A stretch of 64,000 nt of DNA from Hydrangea macrophylla (lineage: Eukaryota > Streptophyta > Magnoliopsida > Cornales > Hydrangeaceae). The first letter of the stretch is position 1. Each line of letters opens with the position of its first letter. Of this stretch, positions 43,417-58,368 are shown piece after piece. The notes beneath the pieces were generated by a model that worked only from the letters and a program-made list of their open reading frames with translations, was not told the origin of the DNA and made no database searches. The translations under genes and the position numbers were made by a program. Location of the stretch: NCBI GenBank assembly GCA_033977485.1, contig CM066983.1:113126605-113190604 (forward strand). Reading direction: 5' to 3'.

Positions 43417-44263
43417 CCTTGGGGTTTCGGTGATTGGGCAAGGAATCAAATAACGACCTAGGTATGGGCCAGGAACTCTGAGTCTGAGGTACAGAGAGGG
43501 TAAGGTTATCAATCTAAAGGATATGGAGTACAAGGTCCTGAAAGTAAGGTGACACTCAGTTAAAACTACCCCGGGGTAGGCCGGTCAGTTCAACCTGTCT
43601 AACGTGCCGCCTGATCTAAAGTAAGAACAAAATCTTAAGAAGAAAAAATCCCATTCTCGTTCGAAACCTAATGGATCCGTCCTCTCCAACTTCACTTGGA
43701 AAAGACAAGGAAAAGAGGGTAAAGGGAAGAGCAGCGAATTAAAACTCGGGAGTGAGAGACTTACACAAATTAACGCAGGAATAAAGGGTCGAAAAGCTTG
43801 ACCGGGGACTTTTTGCTCTCAAACCACTCGGTATCTCTATCTCTTGGCATCAAGAATGGCTGAAATGGACAAGTGCTTCTTATATACATAGCATGGATGG
43901 ACTCGATCATATCAGATCCAATGGTCAAGAAGCTTTCTCACCAAAACTGCCTGCCAACCCTCACCTCGAGCACGTGAAACGTCGCCTTAAAAGGCGCGCG
44001 CATTAAATGCAGGATGTGACAGCCCGGTTATAACGTGACTGCTCGGTTACGTTTGTACCAGCCTCACTGGATCCTGACTAGGCCAGTGACCAGTTGACAT
44101 GTGGTAGAAGCCGGTCCCAGCCCCACATAGCCACTGCTCAGTCCAGATCCCGGAAGACCAGCTTAACCGGTCGTGCCCTGCGTAGTATCCCGGGGCCAGT
44201 CCCTGAACGGTTTTTCGGAAGCAGTCTTAATTTTCAAACCTCATCTGATGAAGCATCCCATCA
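43417..44263. other. E2 sequence between aORF and polypurine tract
   Basis: Noncoding by inspection; probably holds the promoter of the antisense ORF, though I see no decisive TATA box. Confidence 0.4.
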
Positions 44264-44284
44264 GTTTTGAAAATAGGGGGCAGC
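44264..44284 (+). promoter_or_regulatory. E2 polypurine tract
   Basis: TTTTGAAAATAGGGGG then CAGC lies directly before the 3' LTR and is the expected plus-strand primer. Confidence 0.7.
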
Positions 44285-44913
44285 TGATATGTACAAAAAT
44301 ATCCGGTCAAAGTCAACCCTCACCACCTCAGCAAAGAGAAGTCAAGTCACCTTAAATCCAGGCCTACTATTCAATCCTCCCGAGCCGTTGTATAAAACCG
44401 CCCAGTTTGGTCAGAAGCCCGGGCATTCACTCCGGACTGGCCCCTCATGGGCGCACCCTCAGAAGGCATGGCTGCTTGCTCAGCGAGTAACCAGATAGTT
44501 TCCTATCCCAACTAGAAGACTAGATGGAATGAGCAAGTAGTTTCCTAAACAGCTTAGGAAACCCACCTAAATTCATGTAAATCGGTTGTAATTGGATTAG
44601 GCTTCCTAATCTGCAGACTTACCATGTACGAATGGTCTCTTGCACCTATAAAAGAGGCCGCTGACCCCATTAAAGGGGATCGCATTCTGACTCCAAAGAA
44701 TAGCATATAAACAACTCACTGTTACGCATAAAATCCGGTTGATTTTTTGGTAGTGCCACCCACTCTGTTGGCTCACCAAACGCCACCGGTGATCTGCTAG
44801 TGAAAGCGCAATGACGCAACCGTGGACGTAGGTCACCTCATTAACGGGGCCGAACCATATACAATCTCTTGTGTCTCTCTCTAAACCTCTCTTACCAATT
44901 TTCGGCATCATCA
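44285..44913 (+). repeat. E2 3' LTR (629 bp)
   Basis: TGATATGTAC to GGCATCATCA, uninterrupted, same length as the joined 5' LTR (630). TATA box TATAAAAG at 44647-44654. Followed by the ATATC duplication. Confidence 0.9.
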
Positions 44914-44918
44914 ATATC

Positions 44919-44943
44919 TTAAAAGAAATTTCACTTTTGGATG
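44919..44943. repeat. GTGAAATTTCAC repeat, second piece
   Basis: TTAAAAGAAATTTCACTTTT then GGATG, a remnant of the host repeat left between E2 and S1. Confidence 0.7.
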
Positions 44944-47900
44944 TGTCAAGACCTGAATTTTCATTATTAAAAATTCGTAAAATATCATCATATTTTTAGA
45001 TTTAACCAATCAACTCTAGACATGTGTTAAAGCTCGATTGGTATTTTACCTAACATACTAACCTACGTGTAACTTTAGTCAATCACCTAATTGTGAGACT
45101 TTTACCCAACACAAATATACCAAATTTATTACCCAAATAATATTGTTGAACTTTACCCATTTTACGTATAACTCATAACGTGTTAACACACACTTGCATA
45201 TAAACTAAGTTAATATGATACATAATTACTACATGTTAACATAAACATTTTTTCCTTTGGATACAAATGTTTCAAACACGGTAAATACACATACATAAAT
45301 AAAAACACTTGAGAGTTACTGTATTTACTCTCATTACTTCTTTTCCGATGAAAATTCCTACGCTAAACTCTATTCTCTCTCTATCATGTGCATGTTCATT
45401 TTTGCTTTCTTTAGTTTCTATCACCCCCATTTAAGACTATTGTAATTAAATGCAAAAGATGTTAGAAAATATGAAGGATACAGATATGAATCTGATTGAG
45501 GCATGCAATGATTTGCACTGTCCTTAAGAACAATTCCGCCCCTCGGAGTCAATGACTCGATGCACAAGGTCTCAGCGCTATGCTCTCCAGGATTCAGCAA
45601 TCAGTTTCTTCCAAACGTGCACTCGAATTGGAAGAATATTTGAGCGCTCAGAATTGCTCCAAAATAATAAAAATGATTTTTGTGAAGAAGCACACAAGAG
45701 AGAGGAATTTTTTTCTGTATGTAAAATGGAAGATAGAAAGCTATTTATATAAGACAAACTATCCAACGGTCATTTTATTAAAACAGATTTAATAGCCTCC
45801 AACGGCCATATTTTTAATACAGGAGTTAATAGCCTCCAACGGCCATATTGGAGTTAATAGATTTAATAACCTCCAACGACCATATTTTTAATATAAGATA
45901 CTAGTCACATCAATGTAAATGACTTTGTTTGCATTTTTGAAATAAAAAGTCCAATACCCAAATAAGAGACCATATTTTTAATATAAGATACTAGTCACAT
46001 CAATGTAAATGACTTTGTTTGCATTTTTGAAATAAAAAGTCCAATACCCAAATAAGAGGAAACTCAATAATTCCAACAAAAGAAACTTTTTTTATTCACC
46101 TATAAAAGAAATACGTACATACACTAACTCATTACAAGAGGGAAAAAAAGAGAAGGGAAGAAAGAGTTCAATAATGATAAAGAGAGAGTTTTAGGAGAGA
46201 GAAAAAAGAGCCAGAGAAATAGAGAAAGTGTTGGTATATATTGTCCACTCTTACAGAGGGTCGTTTGGCATAAAATACTAGACTAGTATCCATTGGCGAA
46301 GAAAGTTTGAGCCAAACTACAAATTCCAAACTCTATCGTCAATCAGTGGGTAAATTTCTTTTCCAAAATATTCTCATGCATTTCATAATATGCACCTTCT
46401 ATATGTATTTTCATAATCTGTATTAGACCCTTAGAAGGCCTTCTCAAAGCTTAAAACTTGAGCAAGGCCAAACAGACCCCGAATCATCATTAATGATAAA
46501 TTCAAGTTTCAAAGCTAACTTAATTTTTGGGATATGCACAAAGGGCATTTTTGTTATTTCAAAATTATGTTAAGTCATTGTAAACTATTTCCTATTATTT
46601 TCCAAAATGTGGTGAGTTTTGGACATCATTTGGTATTTATTTGAATTTCGAATTAATAAAATAACTATAGAATACGAGTTTTTTAATTTATTTACTTTAC
46701 AATTACTTTTAAAATTTTGTCAAACTTCGAAAAAAATAAATGGTCAATACCAATACGATAAAAAAATATTCCGAATATTTAGATACTATTTTCCTAAATT
46801 TTGGGAACAGAAATTTGTATCACTTATTTTAGAGCAAAATTGCTATAGAAAAGCTATATAATTTTTCATATACTATTATAACGAACTCCGAATCGACTAT
46901 AGTCAATGACGTTAGTTTTGTAATTATATAAGGATTAAGGGAAAATCCTATTTTGGTAAAATTACAAAAATACTCCTAAGAAGCCATAATTATAGTTTTA
47001 CCCCTGCGCTTTGACGTTAGACTAAATGACAAGTTTTATCAAATACATTGTATAGGACTTGAGGGTTAACTTATCTACAAAAGAAGTACTGTAATCACAC
47101 AACTACCAAGGTGAGTGATCGTATTTCCTTTTTACTGATTCAACTCCTCACGAGTGAATCTTGTCCTATTACTTGAACAAGTTTTACTTTAATTATGAAA
47201 TCGTTGTTCTTACATTTGTTCTAGAATCGATTCGTTCCACTAAAAGAGGTTATTTTATTTGATGTTATTGTAAGTTCCATATTTCATTGATTCAAAATGT
47301 CAACTACCACCATTCTACGTGGTTATATACTGATTCTATTAAGAATCTACGAGCCCCTACGTGGGATGATCCATATTGGATCTACGAGTGGCCTAAAATT
47401 GGCCGACCCTCCTAATTGGGTCTACGAGTGCTTCTGATCAGTTAGCTATTGCAGTGTATATGTATGTGTATGTGAATGGGTGGTTGGTAATCTGACCTTC
47501 TAAATATGTATTTGTTATGTCTGTCCTGATGATATTCTACTCTCTTGATATATCGATTGTTATATTTACCTCATTTACCACTGATATACAGATTTCTTTT
47601 TATACACATCATCCAGGATTATGATTACTCACTGAGTCTTCTACTCACTCTCTCCAAATCTTTCTAACCCTTTTTAGGTGATGAAAAATATAAGAAGGTG
47701 GGAGATAACCTGGTTGAGGAAGACCTATAGAAGAAGAAGAACTTAAAATACTACCTACCTAGTTAAATAACATGAGCAATTCCAATGGAATTCTCAAAGG
47801 TAATATTTAAAGGCTCAAGTTAGCCAATCAAAATATTATGTAATAAATTTGGAATGATTTGTAAACTATGGTTTTCATGATGTGTAACTGTAATAAACTT

Positions 47901-47996
47901 TAATTATGTTGCTTTCGCTAGTCTCTAAACAAGTTATGAGGCCTTGGTGGCCGGTCACGAGCCTTAAATTCGCCAATTGGGTTTTGGGGCGTGACA
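44944..47996 (+). mobile_element. S1: solo LTR of a chromovirus-like element (3053 bp)
   Basis: TGTCAAGACCTGAATT to GGGGCGTGACA between GGATG duplications (44939-44943 and 47997-48001). No internal coding region or second LTR, so it is a solo LTR left by recombination. Its end GGGCGTGACA matches the E4 left LTR end, suggesting related lineages. TATA box TATAAAAG at 46101-46108. Frames at 45552-45792 and 46619-46861 have no recognisable product. Confidence 0.8.
45878..46057 (+). repeat. 90-bp tandem duplication within S1
   Basis: Unit 45878-45967 (GACCATATTTTTAATATAAG to CAATACCCAAATAAGA) is repeated without visible change at 45968-46057. Upstream, 45780-45877 has diverged copies of CCTCCAACGGCCATATT, the same type of text. 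Confidence 0.9.
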
Positions 47997-48019
47997 GGAT
48001 GTGATATCTTAAGTGAAAT
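47997..48019. repeat. GTGAAATTTCAC repeat, third piece
   Basis: GGATGTGATATCTTAAGTG then AAAT, host repeat left between S1 and E4. Confidence 0.75.
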
Positions 48020-50893
<2,874 letters not shown>

Positions 50894-50900
50894 GGATTTT

Positions 50901-50911
50901 TGGTATTAGAG
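50901..50911 (+). promoter_or_regulatory. E4 primer-binding site
   Basis: TGGTATTAGAG, seven bases after the LTR, matches the initiator-Met site TGGTATCAGAG with one C-to-T change. Confidence 0.75.
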
Positions 50912-51025
50912 ACCTAGGTTAAAAAGTGTACTTCAATTGTCCTACACATTTAAGTTATAAACCACTAGACCTTTCCATCTCTAAAGAAATTAACCATATA
51001 ATAGTTTTGTGTGGAATAGGTTAGC

Positions 51026-51919
51026 ATGGAACCTTTTCATGTCCAGGCTGGATTTGGGGGACACCTGATATACTCAGATCATATAGAGCCGGCTGACCTA
51101 GTGCTGTATCACCAGAGGATTCGCGAGAGGGCCTTGCAAAACATAGAGGATGGTATGTGGTATGACATGCACCTAATGGGGATTCACGATCCGGTGATCT
51201 TACAAATGGAGGCACGCTACCGTGAGAATACGTTGAGGCTCATCCATCAGGAGGCAGTTGATATGGTAGAGGACCACCATACTTTTCATGTCATTACCTT
51301 TCGAGTAGAGTTGATGTCCCCGCCACCTCCGATAGGATCACTACCGCAGACACCCCCACTTCCACCAGCAGAGGATAATGTAGAGGAAGAGGGAGATTCT
51401 GATGACGATGGAGATTCCGATGATGATGGAGATTCTGATGAGAAATGAGAGTTAGATGAGGATGAGGACCATGAGGAAGATCCTAATGAGGGAAATAGCA
51501 CCGACGAAGAGCCGGAGATGGAGCCAATAGAGGACGAGCCAGTGGAGGATGATCCAGATGAGGACGAGCTAGATGAGGGTGAGCCCGATGAGGAGCTTGT
51601 AGAGGATGAACCCATAGAGGATGAGCCAGTGAAGGACGAGCTAGTGGAGGACGAGCCAGTAGAGGAAGATCCAGTGGAAGAAGAGCTGGTAGGGGGAGAT
51701 GAGCCAATTATCGAGGAAGTTAACATTAAGGAAGCCCCGGTACCCCAAGTGATAGGCCCGCTTCCTTGGTGGCATTTTGAGATAGTAGGCGAGGTCGATG
51801 ATGATGACGATGATGAGGAGGATGAGTTCGAACCATACCTTGATTGGGTCCCACCGGAAGAAATTACCAGTAGAGATGATGCTCCACCTTCAGAGTCTGA
51901 TGATGATGGTGACTATTAG
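51026..51919 (+). pseudogene. E4 extra ORF before gag: acidic protein
   Basis: Opens at ATG 51026 soon after the primer-binding site and runs in one frame to TAG 51917-51919 (about 297 codons), broken only by a TGA at 51446-51448. The first ~115 residues look like an ordinary folded domain (VLYHQRIRERALQNIEDGM, MGIHDPVILQMEARY, ENTLRLIHQEAVDMVED). A Pro-rich linker follows, then a long Glu/Asp-rich repeat region (units of the type EDEPVED and DSDDDG), then PLPWWHFEIVG and another acidic tail. I do not recognise a family. Standard chromoviruses go from primer site to gag, so this is an added gene. It has no Gag knuckle. Confidence 0.65.
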
Positions 51920-52323
51920 AACAAGACTCGTAATATCCGTAAGAGCTGGATTAAGGCTCATAAGCCTTAGTTGTTAGGAGTGATGTATTAGAATGAGTTG
52001 ATAGCCCCACTATTATGTGTATATATATTAGCTCGGGTTAGCAACTCTTTATTTTGTAAGATGCATGTGTTAGGGTAATATTCCTTATTTTGTAATCCGT
52101 GCATCCTAGATGATGTAAATCGGCCCTATAGCCTCTAACTATGAATAAAAACTATCTTTTGGTATATGCTGTGTTCCAATGATCTTGATATTTTAAAATT
52201 TTACTACTTTGTTAAATTTCATATCTCGATGTACATTGTTGCATTAATAACTCGTAATTAAGTGCGCGTATGCTAGTAGTAACCAATAGATGTCTATGTA
52301 GGTATACCGGTACACGGATTACT

Positions 52324-53478
52324 ATGGCTGGGAGACCTACTCGTAATCGTCCAGTCGAGCAGATTGAGGCCCCACCCCCAGCATCTGCAACTGCTGATCC
52401 TACTAGTATATTCAAGGCCTTTGCGTGAAGACTAGAACGCATCAACAACGTGGGCACTAATAACAACGCGAATAATGGAAACAACCCCGCACTACCTCCG
52501 AGACCTGTAGAGGATAGAGTGGTAGAATGTTTCTGTCATTTCCGCCCTGAGAAGTTCGACGGAGATGCCGAGCCATGGAAAGTGGAGCAGTGGCTCCGGG
52601 AAATGGAGTCGATATTCGACACGCTGGGATGTACAGAGATTGAGAAGCATCGACTGGCGACCTTCCAGTTGACATACGCCGCAGCCGATTGGTGGGAATC
52701 GGAGAAAGCAACAGTAGGAGAAGCGGCAGTAAGAAGGATGACCTGGACTACATTTAAAGAGATGTTTCTGGAGGATTATTTTTCGCAGACAGAGAGGAAC
52801 TAGAAAGAGAGAGAGAGTTCATCGAGCTGACGCAGGGAAATTGAACCGTAAGAGAATACACAGTGTAATTCGAATGATTGTCTTGCTTTGCCCGCCGCAT
52901 GATTGATACCCCAGAGAAGAAAAATCAAAAGTACCACCAAGGCCTCTCACTACCACTTCAGGGTATGACTCTCAACAATCAAGGTCTAACCTTCAAAGCC
53001 ATGGTAAGCATGGCAATTGCCCACGAAGAAGTTAATGGTCAAGAATGAGGACGTTTTGGGAATCGACCACCATTCAGAAACAACCAAGGGAACCAAGGAT
53101 CAAGACCCCCAGCAAAATTCCAAGGGAATAAGCATAATTGGACTAGAGAAAGGAAGTCACAAGTCACATTCCCCTAGAACCAACCAGCTGTACCCCAAGC
53201 ACAACCCCTAACAGGATTACCCGCTGCCACTAAAGACAATAACTATGGATGCTTTAATTATGGAAATCCCGGACACAGGTCCAAGGACTGCCAAGCCCCA
53301 AGGAGAAGCCGAGAGGACACCGTCTGCTATAACTGTGGCAAAAAGGGCCACATATCCAAGAATTGTCGAGCACTTCGAGGTGGATACTATGAAGCATCTA
53401 CTCAGGGCCAACCCAAGCAAGCTCGCCTAATGCCATTATCCCAGAGGAATTCGGATTCGATGAAGGAGAATAGCAGAA
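52324..53478 (+). pseudogene. gag: E4 Gag
   Basis: Starts at ATG 52324 (MAGRPTRNRPVEQIEAPP). A TGA in FKAFA-stop-RLERINN replaces a probable Trp. Gag domain: RPEKFDGDAEPWKVEQWLRE, DTLGCTEIEKHRLATFQL, ADWWESEKA. At 52801 a TAG and an extra base in the GAGAGA run break the frame. Two knuckles follow near 53250-53370: CFNYGNPGHRSKDC, with the second Cys changed to Tyr, and CYNCGKKGHISKNC, intact. Confidence 0.8.
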
Positions 53479-53479
53479 T

Positions 53480-53839
53480 ATGGAAGGTACCCTCACACTG
53501 TTTAACAGTCAAGTTAAAGCTTTATTTGATATTGGTGCTTCTAACTCTTTCATTGCTATTAAGATTGTACAATGGTTGGGTTTAGTACCCCAGATGCTTG
53601 ATGTAGCTTTGAACGTTATGTCCCTCTTAGGAATGAACATTAAGTTGGGAAAAGTGTGTAAGGACTGCACTTTGAACTTGGAAGGTCAAAACCTCCACCC
53701 TGATTTGATAGTTCTGTCGATGAAGGAATTCGACTTAATATTAGGAATTGATTGGCTCACGAAATACCATGCCAAATTAGACTGTGTTAGCAAGTCTATT
53801 ACTTTTTCGATACTCGGAAGCCAACCATTCAGATTCTAA
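53480..53839 (+). pseudogene. E4 protease
   Basis: Retropepsin-like: VKALFDIGASNSFIAIKI and LILGIDWLTKYHAKLDC. The catalytic Asp-Thr-Gly is Asp-Ile-Gly, a change reachable by one C-to-T step. Ends at TAA 53837-53839, near the start of the RT frame. Confidence 0.8.
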
Positions 53840-53848
53840 TGCGATCCA

Positions 53849-55318
53849 TTGTGCGACACCTTCCTCACCAGCTGTCTAGCTACTCTTGGAAGCATAAGTT
53901 CAGAAATCCCAATTACACAAATCCCCGTAGTCCAAGACTTTGAGGATATATTTAAGGACATTGCAGGACTGCCACCTAAGAGAGACATTGACTTTTGTAT
54001 TGAGCTGGTACCCAGTACCCTACTAATATCCAAGACCCCGTATCGGATGGCCTCGACGGAGATGCAAGAATTAAAGAATGAAGTTCAGGAACTTAAAGAT
54101 CTTGGATTCGTTCGACCAAGTACGACACCTTGGGGAGCGCCGGTGCTATTCGTTAAGAAGAAGGATGGGACACTTCGGCTCTGTATCAACTACAGAGAGT
54201 TGAACAAGGTTACAATCAAAAATCAATACCCACTCCCCAGAATCGACGACCTATTCGATCAATTGAATGGAGCGACGACCTTCTCCAAGATAGATCTACG
54301 ATCTGGATATCACCAACTATTGATTCGACCCGAGGACGTATCAAAGACAACCTTTAGGACGAGATATGGGTAATATGAATTCCTGGTCATGCCGTTTGTA
54401 CTAACGAATACCCCTGCTGTATTCATGGACTTAATGAACAGGGTGTTCAGGCCCTACTTGGATCGATTCGTGATTATGTTCATAGACGATATCCTAATCT
54501 ACTTAAGAACCAAGGAGGAACACAAAGAATATGTGAGGATCGCACTACAGACACTTCGAGACAACCACTTGCACGCGAAGTTCAGCACGTGTGAATTTTG
54601 GCTAAAGGAAGTCAAATTCTTGGGTCACACTATCTCACAAGATGGGATAGCTATGGATTCAACGAAGACAGATGCTGTTTTGGATTAGAATAGGCCAAAC
54701 ACGACAACCGAAGTTAAAAGTTTCCTTGGTTTAGCTGGATACTACAGAAGATTTGTTGAAGGATTCTCTAAGATAGCATCTCCTTTAACCAACCTGACAA
54801 GGAAAGACGTCAAGTATGAATGGAAGGACAAGTATGAATGCGCATTTCAAGAGTTGAAGAAGAGATTGACCTCAGCACCAGTGCTTGCGATACCGAAGAG
54901 CGGTGAGCAGTTTACCATTTATATCGACGCATCACACCAAGGACTTACATATGTGCTCATGCAAGATAGAAAAGTGATAGAGAATGGATCACGACAACTG
55001 AAACCACATGAGATGAACTACCCTATGCACGACCTCGAACTAGCCGCGATCGTTTTTGCCCTCAAGATTTGGAGACACTACCTTTACGGAGAGAAGTTCG
55101 ACCTATTTTCAGATCATAAGAGTTTGAGATACTTGTTCTCTCAGAAGGAGTTGAACATGAGGCAGCGACATTGGATGGAATTATTGAAGGATTATGATTT
55201 CACTTTGCAATACCACCCTGGTAAAGCAAACGTAGTTGCCGACACACTTAGCCGAAAACCCCGTAAGCTGATCATATCCTCCCTTATGGTTAAAGAGTGG
55301 AGAGTGTTGGAACACTAG
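53849..55318 (+). pseudogene. E4 reverse transcriptase and RNase H
   Basis: [42 protein letters not shown] (usual Gly after MPF is Val), catalytic FIDD at 54479-54490. Stops at RYG-stop-YEF (54371) and VLD-stop-NRP (54686) sit at places where related elements have a codon one C-to-T or G-to-A step away. RNase [65 protein letters not shown]. Ends at TAG 55316-55318. Confidence 0.85.
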
Positions 55319-56808
55319 CTGAATTTGACTTTCAGACCTTTGAATCTAGTGAAGGACGACTTTTCAGATGTCTCGTGGTTCAACCGACACTCATCAATCG
55401 TATCCTTGAAGCTCAAGGAAAGGACGAAGGACTTCGTCAATGGTTTAAGACAGCATCGGCAAAGGACCCAACAGAATGGAATATTGGAACAGACGGAGGA
55501 TTTAGATGTCGTAATAGACTTTGTGTGCCTAATGAGGACAATTTAAGGAGAGACATACTGAGTGAAGCACACAAGTCAAGAATGACGGTACACCCTGGAG
55601 GAACAAAGATGTATAAGGACTTGAAAAGGAACTTCTAGTGGGAAGGAATGAAAAGAGAGGTAGCGGATCATGTATCCAAATGTTTAACATGCAAGCAAGT
55701 TAAAGCAAAACATTAGAGGCCAGCAGGATTATTACAACCACTACCAGTTCCTGGATTGAAATGGGAACATATTACTATGGACTTTGTTGTAGGATTGCCC
55801 AGATCGCAACAGAATCATGACGCTATTTGGGTGATCGTGGACCGACTCACCAAATCATCTTATTTTGTCGCTTGCAACATGACGTACCCAGTTGAGAAGA
55901 TGAGCAGAATGTACTTACAACAAGTCGTTCGACTGCACGGAGTGCCCGTATTAATCGTATTAGATCGCGATTCTCGTTTTACATTAGGATTTTGGGAAAG
56001 CTTGCAAGCAGCAATGGGAACTTCATTAAAGTTAAGTTTATCATTTCATTCCCAAACCGATGGACAAACAGAACGAGTCAACCAAGTAATGGAAGACATG
56101 CTTCGAGCTTGTGCCATGGACTTTGGGAGTTCTTGGGAGATGCACCTACCATTCATAGAATTTGCTTACAACAACAATTATCATTCTAGCATCGAGATGG
56201 CACCTTTCGAGGCTTTATATGGGAGACCGTGTCGATCACCGTTGTGCTGGACTGAGGTTGGAGACAACAAACTTCTGGGACCAGAAATGGTTAGAGAGAC
56301 GAATGAAAAGATCAACGTCGTGAAAGAAAAGATGAAAGTAGCACAAAGCAGACAAAAGAGATACGCAAATAAGCACCGCAAGGAATTGGAGTTTAGTGTT
56401 GGAGATCACGTACTTCTCAAGGTATCTCCGGTGCGAGGTGTCGTCAGATTCGGACAAAAACGAGAAAAGTTGTCACCACGCTACATTGGACCGTTTGAAA
56501 TTTTCGAACGCGTGGGAAATGTTGCCTATAGACTTGCACTGCCGCCCAAGATGTTAAGAGTGCACAATGTATTTCAAATCAGCATGCTGAGGAAGGTTAT
56601 ACATGATCCGTCACTTGAGATCGACTTCACGGACATCGAGGTGAACAATAACCTGACTTATACTGAAGGACCAGCCCGAATTCTAGATCGAGGAGTCAAG
56701 AAATTAAGGACTAAGGAAATCCCTTTCATGAAATTTCAGTGGAGACACCATGACGAACGCGAAGCTACTTGGGAGTTAGAATCTGAAGTGCGAAAGAAGT
56801 TTGTTTAG
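55319..56808 (+). pseudogene. E4 integrase with chromodomain
   Basis: The zinc finger lies across 55560-55720, with stops after KRNF and before RPAGLLQPLP, both at expected Trp/Gln positions. The DDE core from 55756 is open to the end: Asp in TMDFVVGLP, Asp in LDRDSRF, Glu in GQTERVNQ. GPY/F region RYIGPFEIFERVGNVAYRL. The C-terminal chromodomain-like part reads PARILDRGVKKLRTKEIPFM, then QWRHHDEREATWELESE. Ends at TAG 56806-56808. Chromodomains of this class are thought to guide insertion to heterochromatin. Confidence 0.9.
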
Positions 56809-56843
56809 TAACTAGCTAGCTCAGATTTCGGGGACAAAATCTT

Positions 56844-56860
56844 TAATAGGAGGTGGATAT
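56844..56860 (+). promoter_or_regulatory. E4 polypurine tract
   Basis: AATAGGAGGTGGATAT directly precedes the 3' LTR. Confidence 0.7.
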
Positions 56861-58330
56861 TGTAATACCTATAACTTCTTTTATTTTAAATTTCTAATTT
56901 TTGGACTGTAATTATAAACTACAGTTTCTAATCTCGATGTCCTTAGCTTTATCAGAGTAGTAGTTTAAATTATAGATTTATTATTAATTCGTTCTTTCCC
57001 GGATTGTATTTAGAACCCGGACTGGGTTAACACACAAACCCCTAATAATACCTGTGTTTGCACGAAATTCTATGCACAGCACGCTTAACGAGACAGGTCA
57101 CATCAATCACATCAGTCACATCCCCTAGTCATATCCCCCAATTTTGGGAAGCAAGTAACCACCCATACCTCCCTTATACCCCCAACCACCTTCACCACCC
57201 CAACACTCCACCCCCCTCACCTCTCTACCTAATTCACATGTGTGTATAGTATGTGGTGTGTGTACAACAATAGTGAGTGAGTGACTGTGAGTGCATGTGT
57301 GTTAAATGTTGAGTGGTGCATGTGTGTGTGTGGCAGCATGTATGTGTATGAATGTGTGTAGTGTTATGTGTTGTGTAGAGTGTATATGAGTGTACTGTGT
57401 GTGTATGTGTGGCGTGGTAGTGGCAGTGGAGTGGGTGGTGATGTGTGTTTGTGTGCTTGAAGGGTTGTGTGTTTAAGTGTACATAGTACCTGTATGTGTG
57501 TGGTATAATATTATGTATATACATGCCACCCCTCCCTATATATAGAGATTTCCCCTCCCCCTTAGTTGTTTACCAAAGAAGAAAATAGAAATAGAGAGAG
57601 AAGAGTTCGAGAGAGTTAGAGAAAGAAGAGTAGGAAAGCTTACCACTGCCCCAAGCCACACTGTGACCCCGACCCTACGGTGAGTTCCTAATTCACTCGG
57701 TATACTAGAGATAATGCCTGTATTATTTTTCGTATATTATTCTTGGAGAAAAATTGGGCTTAACATGTGGTGTCCCTAACCTAGGCCCGTAGTATCAGTC
57801 TGTTTTATTATCCTGTTATTATTTTTCTAGTTGATACCATGCTTAAACCAGTTGTACCACGAACCTAATGTCCATATTATGATGTCCATTATTAATATTA
57901 TTATCGTTATTATTATTCATTATTATTAATATATTATTAAGTTAGTCGTTAAATTCCATGCTTTAACATGTGGTACCCCTAACTTAAATCTGTATCATGA
58001 TCTCTATATTATTATCGTTAGTATTATTATTATATTTATAATTATTTAGTCTTCCGATTAAACTCCTGTTTAGTATATGTATATTATACCAGATTAATAT
58101 CCATGTTGTTATTCCGTGAATAATATTAATAATATTATTATTAGTATTATTATCTTTATTATTATTATTGTTATTATTAGTAGTAGTATCAAATAAATAT
58201 CATGCTTTAATATGTTGTACCCCGAACATATTAATGTTCGTATTATTCCGTTAATATTATTAATAATATTATTTATTCTAGTTTTACCTTTTGTAATATG
58301 TTGTCCCCCGAGCAAATTATCTTGTTGTTG

Positions 58331-58368
<38 letters not shown>

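Larger units (their letters stand above)
19818..44918 (+). mobile_element. E2: Tat-type Ty3 retrotransposon with three direct insertions
   Basis: Bounded by ATATC at 19818-19822 and 44914-44918. Removing E3 (in the 5' LTR), N3 (in gag) and N2 (in RT) with their duplications leaves about 10.6 kb: LTR, primer site, gag, protease, RT, RNase H, second RNase H, integrase, short repeats, antisense ORF, polypurine tract, LTR. By eye the LTR copies differ at roughly 30-35 of about 475 bases before the E3 insertion point, so E2 is much older than E1. Coding regions have many stops and several frameshifts. Confidence 0.9.

Noticed and set aside
51286..51726. Minus-strand Ser/Thr/Gly-rich frame of 146 codons
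   Set aside because: It is the complement of the Glu/Asp-rich repeat of the E4 plus-strand extra ORF; low-complexity shadow.
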